Assembly (NCBI GenBank): GCA_018268995.1
Contig: JAFDVL010000051.1
Location: 1-37,344 of the forward strand
Source: Acidobacteriota bacterium
GTDB taxonomy: Bacteria > Acidobacteriota > Blastocatellia > RBC074
DNA: 37,344 nt
Reading direction: 5' to 3'
The notes below the pieces were generated by a model. The model saw only the letters and a program-made list of their open reading frames with translations, made no database searches and had not been told where the DNA came from. This document shows positions 16,176 to 24,471 of the stretch, piece after piece (positions within the stretch are counted from its first letter, which is position 1; every line of letters begins with the position of its first letter). The position numbers and the translations under genes were made by a program.

Positions 16176-17540
16176 CTACGGCACGCGCGCACTGCTGATG
16201 ATTCGTTCCGCTGCGGCGATCATCGCAGGCGCACTGTCCTTCGAATAAAAAGAGACGACCAATAAGATACCAGTATTAGCACGAATAATCACGGCCTTGC
16301 CTTGAAATTCCAACGGAGAACTAGCACGCGGTTGCCGAAAGAGTGTACGAAGGTCTACGAAGGTCTTAATTTGGTCGCCTTCCTGTACCATCCGGCGGGA
16401 GACTTCGCTCAAGCCTTGTAGTCCGGTCCCAGAACTTAGGCTTTTAATAACAAGGTCTACAATCAGGTTGTTGTCATAAGCCGGGCTATTGGCATTTTTC
16501 AAGCTGTTCCAAATCGCATTCATAAATGCGACGTCTTCTTGTGAACGAAAGACTGCACCCGCATCAATGCGTTGTGTTTGTAATTCTTCTGGACTCAGTC
16601 GCCCGCCATTCCAGTAATTCGGATGCTCAAAGGAATATCCGTAGGTGCGTTCTTCAAACCGTAGAAATGTGTCTGCGGGAGGCGTTGTCACCTCGCCTCC
16701 CACGACTTTGATATTTGGCCCGGATGTCGTTGCCGCTTTGTCGAGTACCACTTCTGGTTTGGCCGCAATAGCAGCTGTAGTTGTCGCTGGCGAATTTGTT
16801 GTCGGCGCAGCAGAATTATTAGGCACCACATTTTCAGCCTTTTTGTCACGCGGTGGTTTTACTTCATCCAGTGGCGTGGGATTCAGCGGCTTGGATTGCA
16901 ACGGTTTAGATTCGGTCGGCGGCGGAGTCACTGACTTCGGGGCTGGCGTGTTGCTGGGTATTGTCGGCGTCATGACCGGTTGCGGAGCAACAATCGGCTT
17001 CGTCACATTTCCATTGGTGGGCGGGGTATTCGCAGGTTTTTCTACGGTTGTGTTGGCAGGCGGTGGCGACTGTATCGGTGTTGGCACCGATTTGATCTCA
17101 CGTTGTCTTTGTGCTGGCTTATCTTCAGCCGTTTTGGTTTCTACGGGTGCGGTTTTAGGCGTTACTCCGAGCACAGGCGGTGGCGCAGGTTTCTTGACCG
17201 GATCGCTAAGAGAGGATGACGTGCCTTCGTATAAAGCCACGAAATAGTCAGCCGTCAGACCTTGCTGTTTTAGGCGCGAGCCAAAGTTTTGTGCGGCCAC
17301 ACGGCTTGGAAATCGTCCAACGCGAACGCGATAACGTAATCCCTGGCCAGGCACATTGCTTTTCAGCCAATAGGCTTGTTGTCCCTGTGATCTCAGGGTT
17401 TGCACTTTACCTTCGGCAGCTTCCTGTGCAGTCATTGAATCCACTTGCACCGTGTATTGCCCAGACTGCGCCACCGTATTTATTGAGAGCGCCATCAGCA
17501 AACTCAAAAACGCAAGATAAGAGAAGGGAGAGGCTTTCAT
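16176..17540 (-). CDS. Exported SPOR-domain protein with long proline-rich linker
   Basis: Signal peptide 1-25 (ending NTVAQ). A SPOR domain spans about 28-105 (YTVQVDSMTAQEAAEG, RYRVRVGRFPSRVAAQNFGSRL); SPOR domains bind denuded peptidoglycan glycans at division septa. Residues about 110-290 are a Pro/Thr/Ala/Lys-rich linker, and the C-terminal 160 residues form an unrecognised globular domain (FEERTYGYSFEHPNYWNGG, GKAVIIRANTGILLVVSFYSKD), which loosely resembles PsbP/lipoprotein-type folds. The SPOR domain is N-terminal here, unlike most SPOR proteins where it is C-terminal. It lies upstream of phoH on the same strand with a 76-base gap holding a palindrome, so it may be a separate unit. 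Confidence 0.8.
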   Translation of the reverse strand: MKASPFSYLAFLSLLMALSINTVAQSGQYTVQVDSMTAQEAAEGKVQTLRSQGQQAYWLKSNVPGQGLRYRVRVGRFPSRVAAQNFGSRLKQQGLTADYFVALYEGTSSSLSDPVKKPAPPPVLGVTPKTAPVETKTAEDKPAQRQREIKSVPTPIQSPPPANTTVEKPANTPPTNGNVTKPIVAPQPVMTPTIPSNTPAPKSVTPPPTESKPLQSKPLNPTPLDEVKPPRDKKAENVVPNNSAAPTTNSPATTTAAIAAKPEVVLDKAATTSGPNIKVVGGEVTTPPADTFLRFEERTYGYSFEHPNYWNGGRLSPEELQTQRIDAGAVFRSQEDVAFMNAIWNSLKNANSPAYDNNLIVDLVIKSLSSGTGLQGLSEVSRRMVQEGDQIKTFVDLRTLFRQPRASSPLEFQGKAVIIRANTGILLVVSFYSKDSAPAMIAAAERIISSARVP

Positions 17541-17621
17541 AGGGTTAGTTTCAGATAGGGCATGGGTTCTTGTTCAAATCAGGATCAATTGCTTAATCCG
17601 GCTGTGGGTCTCGCAGCGCAA

Positions 17622-17651
17622 ATTATGCCCGATTTTCTCCTATGGAGAAAA
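17622..17651 (-). promoter_or_regulatory. Possible promoter and dyad upstream of the SPOR gene
   Basis: On the minus strand CATAAT (17622-17627) is a fair -10 box. Directly upstream is a perfect 8-bp dyad TTTTCTCC/GGAGAAAA (17633-17640, 17644-17651) that would cover the -35 region and could be an operator. Read on the plus strand the dyad is followed by GGATTTTTT, so it could instead be a terminator for plus-strand transcripts, but no plus gene ends here. The rest of 17541-17692 holds nothing clear. Confidence 0.3.
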
Positions 17652-17692
17652 GGATTTTTTATTCGTGGTTTAATCCAAGTGGAGGGACGCCT

Positions 17693-18601
17693 TTACGGAC
17701 GTAGCATTTCTGCAATGTCTTTAGCTGCAATTGCGCCGTGACCGATGGCCGTTGCGACACTAAAACAAACAGGGCGGCAGACATCGCCAACTGCATAAAC
17801 ATTTGGTAGGGATGTTTTTTGGGCGCGATCCACGACTACAAAACCGGCCACGTCAACCGTAATCTGCTGCTGCAAAAAAGCGGTGTTGGGAGCGATTCCT
17901 AAACGCACAAACAAACCGTGTGCCTGCATTGTTTGTTGTCTTGCTGTTGTACGGTTAACAACTAATAGCTGAAGCTGGTTATCCGCTAAAGAACTCGCCT
18001 CTTTAATCTCACAGTTTGTCATTACTTGAATGCGTGGGTGAGTAAAGACTGCTTGCTGCCAGCTTGGGCGGGCGCGAAACTTGTCTGAGCGATGGAGCAA
18101 CATCACGCGTGGGCAAACTTCAGCCAGAATCAGGCTGTCTTCAAATGCCGAATCGCCCCCGCCGACCACGACCACTTCCTGTCCGGCGAATTTTTGCTGG
18201 TCATGTGTCGCCGAATAACTAATTCCTGGCAGTGTTTCTTCATTGGCCAAGCCCAACCGCCGATTCTGCGCGCCTGTAGCAATGATGAATGCTTGCGCCG
18301 AAAGCATCTCGCCGTTAACGAGCAGACGACGATCACGCAGGTTGATTTCTTCAAGGTGGCAGTTCACCCGATAGCGCAAATTGTAGGTGCGCAAATGCCG
18401 CTCGAATTCATCACGCAATTCAACTCCCGTTTTGTCTGGAAAACCGGGATATTCCAACACGGGATGAAACATCTGTAGCATCTGTCCGCCGAGTTCTTTG
18501 CCCTGTTCCAGTAAGATTGCCTGCAAACCGAGCGAATGACACCAGAGCAACGCGCTAATACCCGCCGGGCCGCCGCCAAGGATGATTACTTGATGTTCCA
18601 T
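17693..18601 (-). CDS. Thioredoxin-reductase-fold flavoprotein lacking the CxxC redox pair
   Basis: FAD motif ILGGGPAGIS (7-16) and GGQM loop, NAD(P)H motif VVGGGDSAFEDSL (146-157) and the C-terminal FAD-binding AVGDVC are all present, so this is a two-domain pyridine nucleotide-disulfide oxidoreductase of TrxR size (302 aa). The position of the redox disulfide (usually SYCATCDG) reads SYSATHDQ (residues 128-135): both cysteines are replaced, by S130 and H133. It therefore cannot reduce thioredoxin in the normal way and more probably acts as a ferredoxin/flavodoxin-NADP reductase-like enzyme or another electron-transfer oxidoreductase. Divergent from the propeller gene at 18679 with 77 bases between. 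Confidence 0.85.
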   Translation of the reverse strand: MEHQVIILGGGPAGISALLWCHSLGLQAILLEQGKELGGQMLQMFHPVLEYPGFPDKTGVELRDEFERHLRTYNLRYRVNCHLEEINLRDRRLLVNGEMLSAQAFIIATGAQNRRLGLANEETLPGISYSATHDQQKFAGQEVVVVGGGDSAFEDSLILAEVCPRVMLLHRSDKFRARPSWQQAVFTHPRIQVMTNCEIKEASSLADNQLQLLVVNRTTARQQTMQAHGLFVRLGIAPNTAFLQQQITVDVAGFVVVDRAQKTSLPNVYAVGDVCRPVCFSVATAIGHGAIAAKDIAEMLRP

Positions 18602-18678
18602 GCTGTGATTGTACGCGGGCGCGAAGCTTTCACAAATCCTTGCTTGAATCCTCTTCGCGGTGATGCCATCATCAAGCC

Positions 18679-19617
18679 ATGTGGAAGTTGGCTTGTATCA
18701 TTTGCCTTACAACTTTTCTGGGTACGGGGTGTTCCTTATCACAGGCACAAAAGAAAGACTCTCGCTTCAAACCCTGGTCAGAAGTGGCTGGGACAGAAAG
18801 CTCCGCCGCCACGTATGACACGATAGAACAAGTGGGTAAGATCACAGATAAATCGCTTGGAGAAATTTCTGGCATTACTGCCAGTCGAATTTCGCCGGAT
18901 GTTTTCTGGGTTCATAACGACAGCGGCGATAAGGCGCGGATTTATGCGATAGACCTAAAAGGCAAATTACTGGCGAAATTCGATGTGCCGAATGCAGAAA
19001 ACAAAGATTGGGAAGACATCGCTACAGGGCCAGGGCCAGATGGAAAGCCTGCGCTCTACATTGCTGACATCGGTGACAATGATCGGATGCATGAGACATC
19101 AACCATTTATCGTGTCCGTGAGCCGCAAATCAGTGGTGACAAAAAGTCTGTCACCGATCCGGCTGAAGCGTTTCCCTTCAGCTATCCCGATGGAAAGCAC
19201 GATTGCGAAGCGATTTTCGTTGATCCGTCAAATGAGCAAATTTATTTGATCACGAAAACGCTGCGTGAGGATTGTGCTGTCTATCGCTATCCCTTGCCGC
19301 TGCGGGCGAATCAGAAGGTGGTGGTGGAAAAAGTTGGTGGGCAAAAAATCAAAAGCATCACGCAATTGCGAATGGTTACCGGAGCAGGAATCTCGCCCGA
19401 TGGTTCGCGACTGGTAATTCGCACCTATTTTGGTGCCTTTGAATTACAACGCTCCAAAGGCAAAGTTCTGGCCACGATTTTCGATAACGAACCCACTGCA
19501 CTTAAAATCCCATTGATGGGACAAGCCGAAGCCATTGCTTATGCAGCTGATGGCAAATCCATCGTGATGACCAGCGAGAAACTTCCTGCTCCGATTTATC
19601 AATTGACGCGCAAGTGA
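18679..19617 (+). CDS. Exported beta-propeller-like (possible lipo)protein
   Basis: The N-terminus MWKLACIICLTTFLGTGC suggests a signal peptide; the cysteine at 18 could be lipidated, but the -3 position is Gly, so the lipobox is imperfect. The body repeats blade-like units: GEISGITASRISPDVFWVHNDSG, NKDWEDIATG, YIADIGDNDRMHETSTIYRV, GKHDCEAIFVDPSNEQIYLITK, VTGAGISPDGSRLVIRTY, AEAIAYAADGKSIVMTSE. Such proteins resemble SdiA-regulated or phytase/esterase-like six-bladed propellers found outside the cytoplasm. The substrate is unknown. It is convergent with the following propeller gene, with seven bases between the stops. Confidence 0.75.
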   Translation: MWKLACIICLTTFLGTGCSLSQAQKKDSRFKPWSEVAGTESSAATYDTIEQVGKITDKSLGEISGITASRISPDVFWVHNDSGDKARIYAIDLKGKLLAKFDVPNAENKDWEDIATGPGPDGKPALYIADIGDNDRMHETSTIYRVREPQISGDKKSVTDPAEAFPFSYPDGKHDCEAIFVDPSNEQIYLITKTLREDCAVYRYPLPLRANQKVVVEKVGGQKIKSITQLRMVTGAGISPDGSRLVIRTYFGAFELQRSKGKVLATIFDNEPTALKIPLMGQAEAIAYAADGKSIVMTSEKLPAPIYQLTRK

Positions 19618-19624
19618 ACGCAGC

Positions 19625-20695
19625 TTACTTCACTCGTTTCAGCTTAACCAACCGTCCTTGTAAATTCCATTCGCCGACATACAGATCGCCGCTCGGATGC
19701 CAGCTCAAACCGTGCGCAGAAATAAATTGACCGTCCACCCAATGTTCAGGTCCAAGACGATTCGTTGCGCGTTTCTTTGGATCAGGGCCATCGCCCAGAT
19801 GTGTGACCAGCTTGTTATCTTTGTCGAGAATCGTCACGCGCCCCGCCAAATCGCCGATTGCCAAATCGCTGCCGAGAATATTCAAGACCGACGGCAAGCG
19901 CAGGAAATCGCCTTCTGTGCCATCCACGACTTTGACAAACTTCCCTTCCAGCGTGAACCACTGCAAACGATGATTCGCACGGTCGGTGACGAGCACGAGC
20001 GGTTCCGGGCCGCGCTTGTCAATCAGGATTTTGTGCGGCGTGCTGAACTTGCCTTCTTCTTTTGCCGCCGTGCTTTTGCCGCCCCACGAACTCACGTAAT
20101 CGCCGTTCGCATTGTAGCGATGCACATAATTTGCGCCGTAACCATCAGTCACATAAAACTCGCCATTCGGCGCAACGGTAATGCCCGTCGGTTTGAATTC
20201 GGTTTTGTTTTTGTAGACGCCGGATTTGTCAGGATGGCCTTTGACCCACACGACTTCACCCGTTGTCGTGATCTTGGCAAACTTGTTGCGGAAGAGGCTG
20301 ACCAAATAGATGAATTCCTGATTGCCTTCCTTGTTGATTTGCATGTCGTGTGTGCCGCTGCCGTCTTCATAGGGCTTCCATTCCATTCCGATGGCGCGCA
20401 GGTATTTGCCATTTTGGTCGAACACCATAATGGATTGCTCGCCATCAGTGCTGAAATAGATGTGACCTTTAGCGTCTACGACGACACCGCCGTGTGTGCT
20501 GCCGATTTTCATGCCGGGCGGCAGCTTGACCCAATTTTTGACCCATTCATATTTGTGATTGCCTGTTCCTAAAATGATCGGGCCGCCATTTTGTGTGTTA
20601 CCCGCGAACGAAAACTGCGGGCCGATGGCAGAAGCGGTCATTGCCAGTCCGAAGCCGCCAAGAAAGTTTCTGCGTGAAAGAGCTGTTGTGGACAT
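19625..20695 (-). CDS. Tat-exported NHL-type six-bladed beta-propeller protein
   Basis: The start is the ATG at 20695 (CGGAGAATAAGC before it), which opens with a twin-arginine leader SRRNFLGGFGLAMTASAIG; a longer open frame to 20872 has no support and is ignored. The mature part has six NHL-like blades: GGVVVDAKGHIYFSTDGEQSIMVFD, FAKITTTGEVVW, PTGITVAPNGEFYVTDGYGANYVHRYN, HKILIDKRGPEPLVLVTDRANHRLQWFTLEGKFV, LAIGDLAGRVTILDKDN, HGLSWHPSGDLYVGEWNLQGRLVKL. The architecture is like the lyase domain of peptidylglycine amidating enzymes and many acidobacterial or planctomycetal secreted proteins. Enzyme activity is not established. Export in folded form suggests a bound metal or cofactor. Confidence 0.82.
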   Translation of the reverse strand: MSTTALSRRNFLGGFGLAMTASAIGPQFSFAGNTQNGGPIILGTGNHKYEWVKNWVKLPPGMKIGSTHGGVVVDAKGHIYFSTDGEQSIMVFDQNGKYLRAIGMEWKPYEDGSGTHDMQINKEGNQEFIYLVSLFRNKFAKITTTGEVVWVKGHPDKSGVYKNKTEFKPTGITVAPNGEFYVTDGYGANYVHRYNANGDYVSSWGGKSTAAKEEGKFSTPHKILIDKRGPEPLVLVTDRANHRLQWFTLEGKFVKVVDGTEGDFLRLPSVLNILGSDLAIGDLAGRVTILDKDNKLVTHLGDGPDPKKRATNRLGPEHWVDGQFISAHGLSWHPSGDLYVGEWNLQGRLVKLKRVK

Positions 20696-20953
20696 GCTTA
20701 TTCTCCGTGATGAAATTGGTTGTGATCGTTTTGATAATTGCGAATGAACACAGGAATTATTAGGTTGCCCCGTCAGAATAGCAAGAGCTGTTCGTGCGTT
20801 GACCCGCTGAAAATCACGGCATAGAATCGTGGCGCATCCAATAGCAGTTTCATGCAACTTCTGTACAATCAAATACGTTAGTCACGGCAAGCGGTTAACA
20901 AAAACTATCTGCAACACTACCGTTTATAGCTCGTTACCAAAAGGAGAGTGTAT
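20696..20953. promoter_or_regulatory. Divergent intergenic region, weak promoter candidate for the GlsB-like gene
   Basis: On the plus strand TTAACA (20895-20900) and TACCGT (20918-20923) are 17 bp apart, the best sigma-70-like pair found. AAGGAG (20941-20946) is a good ribosome-binding site for the ATG at 20954. No convincing minus-strand promoter for the NHL gene or hairpin was seen. Confidence 0.3.
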
Positions 20954-21226
20954 ATGCTTCTGCTCATTACCTTAGGCAGTATCATCTGGACAATCATTAT
21001 TGGGTTAATTGTAGGTATTCTCGCCAAAGTCATCATGCCAGGTCGTGATGGGGGCGGATTTATTTTGACTGTGCTCCTGGGCATCGCGGGGAGTATTGTC
21101 GGCGGACTTTTGAGCAACTTTGTTCCTTGGCGAGTTGGAGAATTTGGCGGCTTTGTGTTGGCCATTATTGGAGCAATTATCGTACTGGCGATTTACCGCA
21201 TGATTACGGGGCAACGCTCAACGTAG
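20954..21226 (+). CDS. GlsB/YeaQ/YmgE-family small membrane protein
   Basis: A 90-residue protein with three predicted membrane segments (SIIWTIIIGLIVGILAKV, TVLLGIAGSIVGGLLSNF, GFVLAIIGAIIVLAIYRM) separated by the short hydrophilic loop IMPGRDGGG, the pattern of the transglycosylase-associated/YeaQ family. Members are often stress-induced; biochemical function is unclear. The ATG at 20954 is chosen because AAGGAG sits seven bases upstream; an in-frame GTG at 20948 would overlap that site. Single-gene unit ended by the hairpin at 21253-21290. Confidence 0.88.
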   Translation: MLLLITLGSIIWTIIIGLIVGILAKVIMPGRDGGGFILTVLLGIAGSIVGGLLSNFVPWRVGEFGGFVLAIIGAIIVLAIYRMITGQRST

Positions 21227-21252
21227 AGATGCGAAAAATGAGTTTTTGTAGG

Positions 21253-21296
21253 GCCTGTGCGGCATTGCGAGTGGCGATGCTCGCACAGGCTTTTGT
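21253..21296 (+). terminator. Terminator between the GlsB-like gene and tex (convergent)
   Basis: GCCTGTGCG (21253-21261) pairs with CGCACAGGC (21282-21290); GCAT/ATGC extends the stem inward with one bulged T. TTTTGTT follows on the plus strand. It may also serve tex from the other side, although the U-run there is poor. Confidence 0.65.
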
Positions 21297-21298
21297 TA

Positions 21299-23692
21299 TT
21301 ACTTCTTCCAATTCGCCAAATCCGCAAACGGATTATTGAATCCGCCTTTCGCAGGCTTCGCATCACGCTTTGGTTCCGGCCTGCGATCTTTCCCGGAATT
21401 GGGCACAAAATTAGGTTTCGGACGTTGCTCGTTTCGTTGCTCGCGGCGTTGTTCTGTCCGTTGTTCTGCTCGTGCTTCACGCGGGCGCGCTTCACTCTTC
21501 ATCGTCAGCGCGATTTGATTCTTCTCTAAGTTCACTTCCAGCACACGAACGCTCACGCGATCACCGGGATTGACCACGTCGCGTGGGTCTTTGACGAAGC
21601 GGTCTGCGAGTTGCGACAAATGCACGAGGCCATCCTGATGCACGCCGATGTCTACGAACGCGCCAAAGTTCGTGACGTTGGTGACGATGCCGGGGCAAGT
21701 CATCCCTGGCTTCAAATCGGCAACCGTGTGAATGTCTTCGCGGTATGCGAACGCTGAAAATTCTTCGCGCGGATCGCGGCCCGGTTTACTTAGTTCGGCA
21801 ATCACGTCGGCAAATGTGAATTCGCCGAGTTCCGATTTTAGTTCAGCAGATTGCTTGACCAGATCAACGCCCGCCCCAGTTAATTCCGCGACATTCTTGC
21901 CAAGCTTGTTGGCTAATGATTCCAGCGAGGCGTAGCGTTCAGGATGTACGCCTGTGTTATCCAGCGGATGCTTGCCGTTTTGAATGCGCAGGAATCCGGC
22001 GGCCTGCTCAAACACTTTCGCGCTGAAACGCGGGATGTCGAGCAGTTCCTGCCGCGATAAAAACAATCCTTTTTCGCCGCGATGCTCAACGATCTTTTTC
22101 GCCAACGACGGCCCAATGCCGGACACACGCGCGAGCAAGTGATACGAAGCGGTGTTCAGATTCACGCCCACTGAGTTCACGCAAACATCCACGACCAAAT
22201 CCAAGCCTTTCTTCAACGCAGGCTGCGAAACGTCGTGTTGATATTGCCCAACGCCGATGGATTTCGGATCAATTTTGACGAGTTCAGCAAGCGGGTCTTG
22301 CAGCCGTCGCGCAATCGAAATCGCACCGCGCACCGTGACATCCAAATCTGGGAATTCTTCGCGCGCGACGTCCGAAGCACTATAAATACTGGCTCCTGAT
22401 TCATTCACCATCACGACGGGCACGTTGATGTTTTGCTCTTTCAACGCCTCACGAATAAACGTTTCTGTTTCGCGTCCGGCGGTTCCGTTGCCGACCGCAA
22501 TCGCACGGATGCTTGCGTTTTTGAGCGTTTCGCCAAGCAGCTTTTTCGCGTTTTCTTTTTCGCGCTCGCCTTGCAAGTGCATGACGGTCGAAGCGATGTA
22601 TTTGCCCGCATCGTCTACGACCGCCAGTTTGCAGCCGGTGCGAATGCCGGGATCAACGCCAAGCACGGCTTTTGATCCGAACGGCGCAGACAACAGCAAC
22701 TTGCGCACGTTTTCCGCGAAGACTTTGATCGCTGCTTCGTCCGCGACTTCTTTCAGCGAACGATGCACTTCGTTTTCAATGCTTGGCAGCACGTACGCCT
22801 TCAACGCCATCCGCGCCGATTTCAGCAAGACATCCGCACCCGGCGCATTCGGCACGCTGCAAGCTTCGTTTTCAAAACGCCCCAGAAGCGAAGCTTCGTA
22901 CGATTCATCCACCGCAATTCCCGTTTCGCCTTCATTCGTGAAACCGCCAATATTCAGGCTCAATTCCTCTTCCATCCACCCGCGCCGCATTGCCAAATAC
23001 CGATGCGAATTTTCGGGCTTGAGCAATGATTCAGCGGTTTCGTAGTAATCAAAATACCGCTCGAATTTGCTGTGCGGTTTGGCTTTTTCCGCTTTGCCTG
23101 TTTTGAGTGCGCCGCGCTCGAACACAGTCTTGCGTGTAAATTCGCGTAGTTCCGGTGTTTCCGCCAAACGCTCCGTCAAAATATCCTGCGCGCCTGCAAT
23201 TGCCGCCGTTGCATCGTTAATATTTTTCTCCGCGTTGTAAAATGCGAGCGCATACAGTTCTAGCGTTTGCCCTGCCTGCGGCGTTTCCGTGCCGTGGCCG
23301 CAATTCCAAATCCAATCGGCGAACGGTTCCAGTCCCGCCTCTTTCGCCATCGCTGCTTTGGTTTTGCGTTTTTGTTTGTAGGGCAAATAAATGTCTTCGA
23401 GCGAATCCAGATTGAACGTCGTCAGGATTTTGCCTTTGAGTTCGTCCGTCAGTTTGCCTTGTCGTTCAATCTCTTCAACGATGAAGGCTTGCCGTTTCAG
23501 CGTTTCGTCCCAGCGTTCTTTGGCATCAATCGCTTTTTGAATCGCTACTTCGTCAAGGTTGCCCGTCTGCTCTTTGCGATAGCGCGCAATAAACGGCAAC
23601 GTCGAGCCTTCTTCAGTAAGTTTGATCACCGCCAATGCAGAAGGCACAGGAATGTCGGTGTGAATCGTTTGGAACCAGGTTTCAAATGTCAT
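21299..23692 (-). CDS. tex: Tex family RNA-binding protein (transcription accessory protein)
   Basis: A 797-residue protein with the Tex order of domains: helical N-terminus (STLPFIARYRKEQTGNLDEV), YqgF/RNase H-like core (AVLGVDPGIRTGCKLAVVD, AVGNGTAGRETETF), helix-hairpin-helix DNA-binding region (SYHLLARVSGIGPSLAKKI) and C-terminal S1 domain (GIVTNVTNFGAFVDIGVHQD, HLSQLADRFV). After S1 there is a lineage-specific tail of Arg/Glu/Gln repeats and a Lys/Pro-rich end. Tex/Spt6-like proteins act in transcription and RNA metabolism. The start overlaps the DUF5615 gene stop by four bases (ATGA), so tex is translationally coupled to a toxin-like gene, which is unusual for a housekeeping gene. Confidence 0.95.
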   Translation of the reverse strand: MTFETWFQTIHTDIPVPSALAVIKLTEEGSTLPFIARYRKEQTGNLDEVAIQKAIDAKERWDETLKRQAFIVEEIERQGKLTDELKGKILTTFNLDSLEDIYLPYKQKRKTKAAMAKEAGLEPFADWIWNCGHGTETPQAGQTLELYALAFYNAEKNINDATAAIAGAQDILTERLAETPELREFTRKTVFERGALKTGKAEKAKPHSKFERYFDYYETAESLLKPENSHRYLAMRRGWMEEELSLNIGGFTNEGETGIAVDESYEASLLGRFENEACSVPNAPGADVLLKSARMALKAYVLPSIENEVHRSLKEVADEAAIKVFAENVRKLLLSAPFGSKAVLGVDPGIRTGCKLAVVDDAGKYIASTVMHLQGEREKENAKKLLGETLKNASIRAIAVGNGTAGRETETFIREALKEQNINVPVVMVNESGASIYSASDVAREEFPDLDVTVRGAISIARRLQDPLAELVKIDPKSIGVGQYQHDVSQPALKKGLDLVVDVCVNSVGVNLNTASYHLLARVSGIGPSLAKKIVEHRGEKGLFLSRQELLDIPRFSAKVFEQAAGFLRIQNGKHPLDNTGVHPERYASLESLANKLGKNVAELTGAGVDLVKQSAELKSELGEFTFADVIAELSKPGRDPREEFSAFAYREDIHTVADLKPGMTCPGIVTNVTNFGAFVDIGVHQDGLVHLSQLADRFVKDPRDVVNPGDRVSVRVLEVNLEKNQIALTMKSEARPREARAEQRTEQRREQRNEQRPKPNFVPNSGKDRRPEPKRDAKPAKGGFNNPFADLANWKK

Positions 23693-24048
23693 TCAAAGCT
23701 ATGTCCTATAACAAAGGAATTATTGATTTCGACAACCTCGTAGGTTGCGAAGAGTTGAAGCGCAGTATCCAGATTGCGCTCAAACAAAGCAAGCAGTTGG
23801 CTATTGTTGATGTTACCCGTCGTAATCAGCAAAAGTTTTTCGGGTTTGTTTTGCAGGATTTTTAATTTGAGAAAATCGCTGTCTTTCGTGATGACAGTTC
23901 GTTGTCCGCTGTCTGCGATACGTGTAATTTCATTGTCTTCAGTCAAATTTTGTAGTGGCAAATCGCTCGTGTGAATTGCATCGAAGCCTGCGGACAAAAG
24001 CCAGGTCTTCAAGCGATATGGAAGTTGCGCGTCAATCAGAAATTTCAT
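23689..24048 (-). CDS. DUF5615 PIN-like protein (putative toxin nuclease)
   Basis: Start ATG at 24048 (MKFLIDAQLP), the typical family start; a longer frame adds 21 residues overlapping the DUF433 gene. Acidic PIN-like residues are D6, D29, D56 and D58 (ITKDSDF), with H26. DUF5615 proteins are small PIN-fold members of the Mut7-C/VapC-like superfamily and are usually encoded directly after DUF433 proteins, as here (ten-base gap). The expected role is an RNase toxin or regulator neutralised by the upstream gene. The stop overlaps the tex start. Confidence 0.85.
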   Translation of the reverse strand: MKFLIDAQLPYRLKTWLLSAGFDAIHTSDLPLQNLTEDNEITRIADSGQRTVITKDSDFLKLKILQNKPEKLLLITTGNINNSQLLALFERNLDTALQLFATYEVVEINNSFVIGHSFE

Positions 24049-24058
24049 GACAGAAATT

Positions 24059-24310
24059 TCAAGCGGCGAGGACTTGATGAATGGAGTTGACTTTAACCAA
24101 CTTGCGAGCAAACAAAAGACAAGCTTGCAAGTCTTCTCTTTCTAAATCGGGATAATCGGCCAGCACTTCCTCGAACGTCATTCCCGCGCCGAGCAAATCC
24201 AAAATCAACTCGACCGGGTAACGCATGTTGCGAATTGTTGGTTTGCCGAAGCAAACGTTCGGGTTCAGTGTAATTCTTTGTAAAACTGCATCGTCCATAG
24301 TTCGTACCAT
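24059..24310 (-). CDS. DUF433 protein (putative antitoxin)
   Basis: A small 83-residue protein with the family signature: ITLNPNVCFGKPTIRNMRYPVELILDLL, then GMTFEEVLADYPDLEREDLQACLLFA. DUF433 folds as a winged or homeodomain-like HTH and is predicted to bind DNA and the partner PIN-like protein. The canonical G(K/R)P-x-IRGTR-x-P reads GKPTIRNMRYP here. Two starts are possible (24310 or 24298), and neither has a clear Shine-Dalgarno. First gene of a DUF433-DUF5615-tex operon. Confidence 0.83.
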   Translation of the reverse strand: MVRTMDDAVLQRITLNPNVCFGKPTIRNMRYPVELILDLLGAGMTFEEVLADYPDLEREDLQACLLFARKLVKVNSIHQVLAA

Positions 24311-24450
24311 AGCATATTTATTAGCTGGCCCTCTACCTGTTTACAGATCAGGAAATTTGCTGCTTGTTCATCTGCCAAACACCTCAGGCGATACACTAAA
24401 ACCAACGCCAGTCCAAACGCAATCGCGCCTAAATACGCGGGCGACAAATG

Positions 24451-24471
24451 AATAAAAGCTCAGGTTTTATT
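24451..24471 (-). terminator. Weak AT-rich hairpin over the stop of the unknown helical gene
   Basis: AATAAAA (24451-24457) and TTTTATT (24465-24471) form a 7-bp stem that contains the stop codon at 24467-24469. It is AT-only, so termination is doubtful. The gap 24311-24450 shows no other clear element. Confidence 0.25.

Noticed and set aside
16645..17247. 200-residue plus-strand open frame opposite the SPOR gene
   Set aside because: It is the antisense image of the proline/threonine-rich linker (Gly/Val/Ser-rich low complexity), with no ribosome-binding site and no recognisable domain.
20696..20872. N-terminal extension of the NHL propeller gene
   Set aside because: It would bury the Tat signal about 60 residues inside the protein; the ATG at 20695 has a ribosome-binding site.
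22425..23045. 206-residue plus-strand open frame opposite tex
   Set aside because: Ser/Phe/Pro-rich antisense shadow of a clearly coding minus-strand gene.
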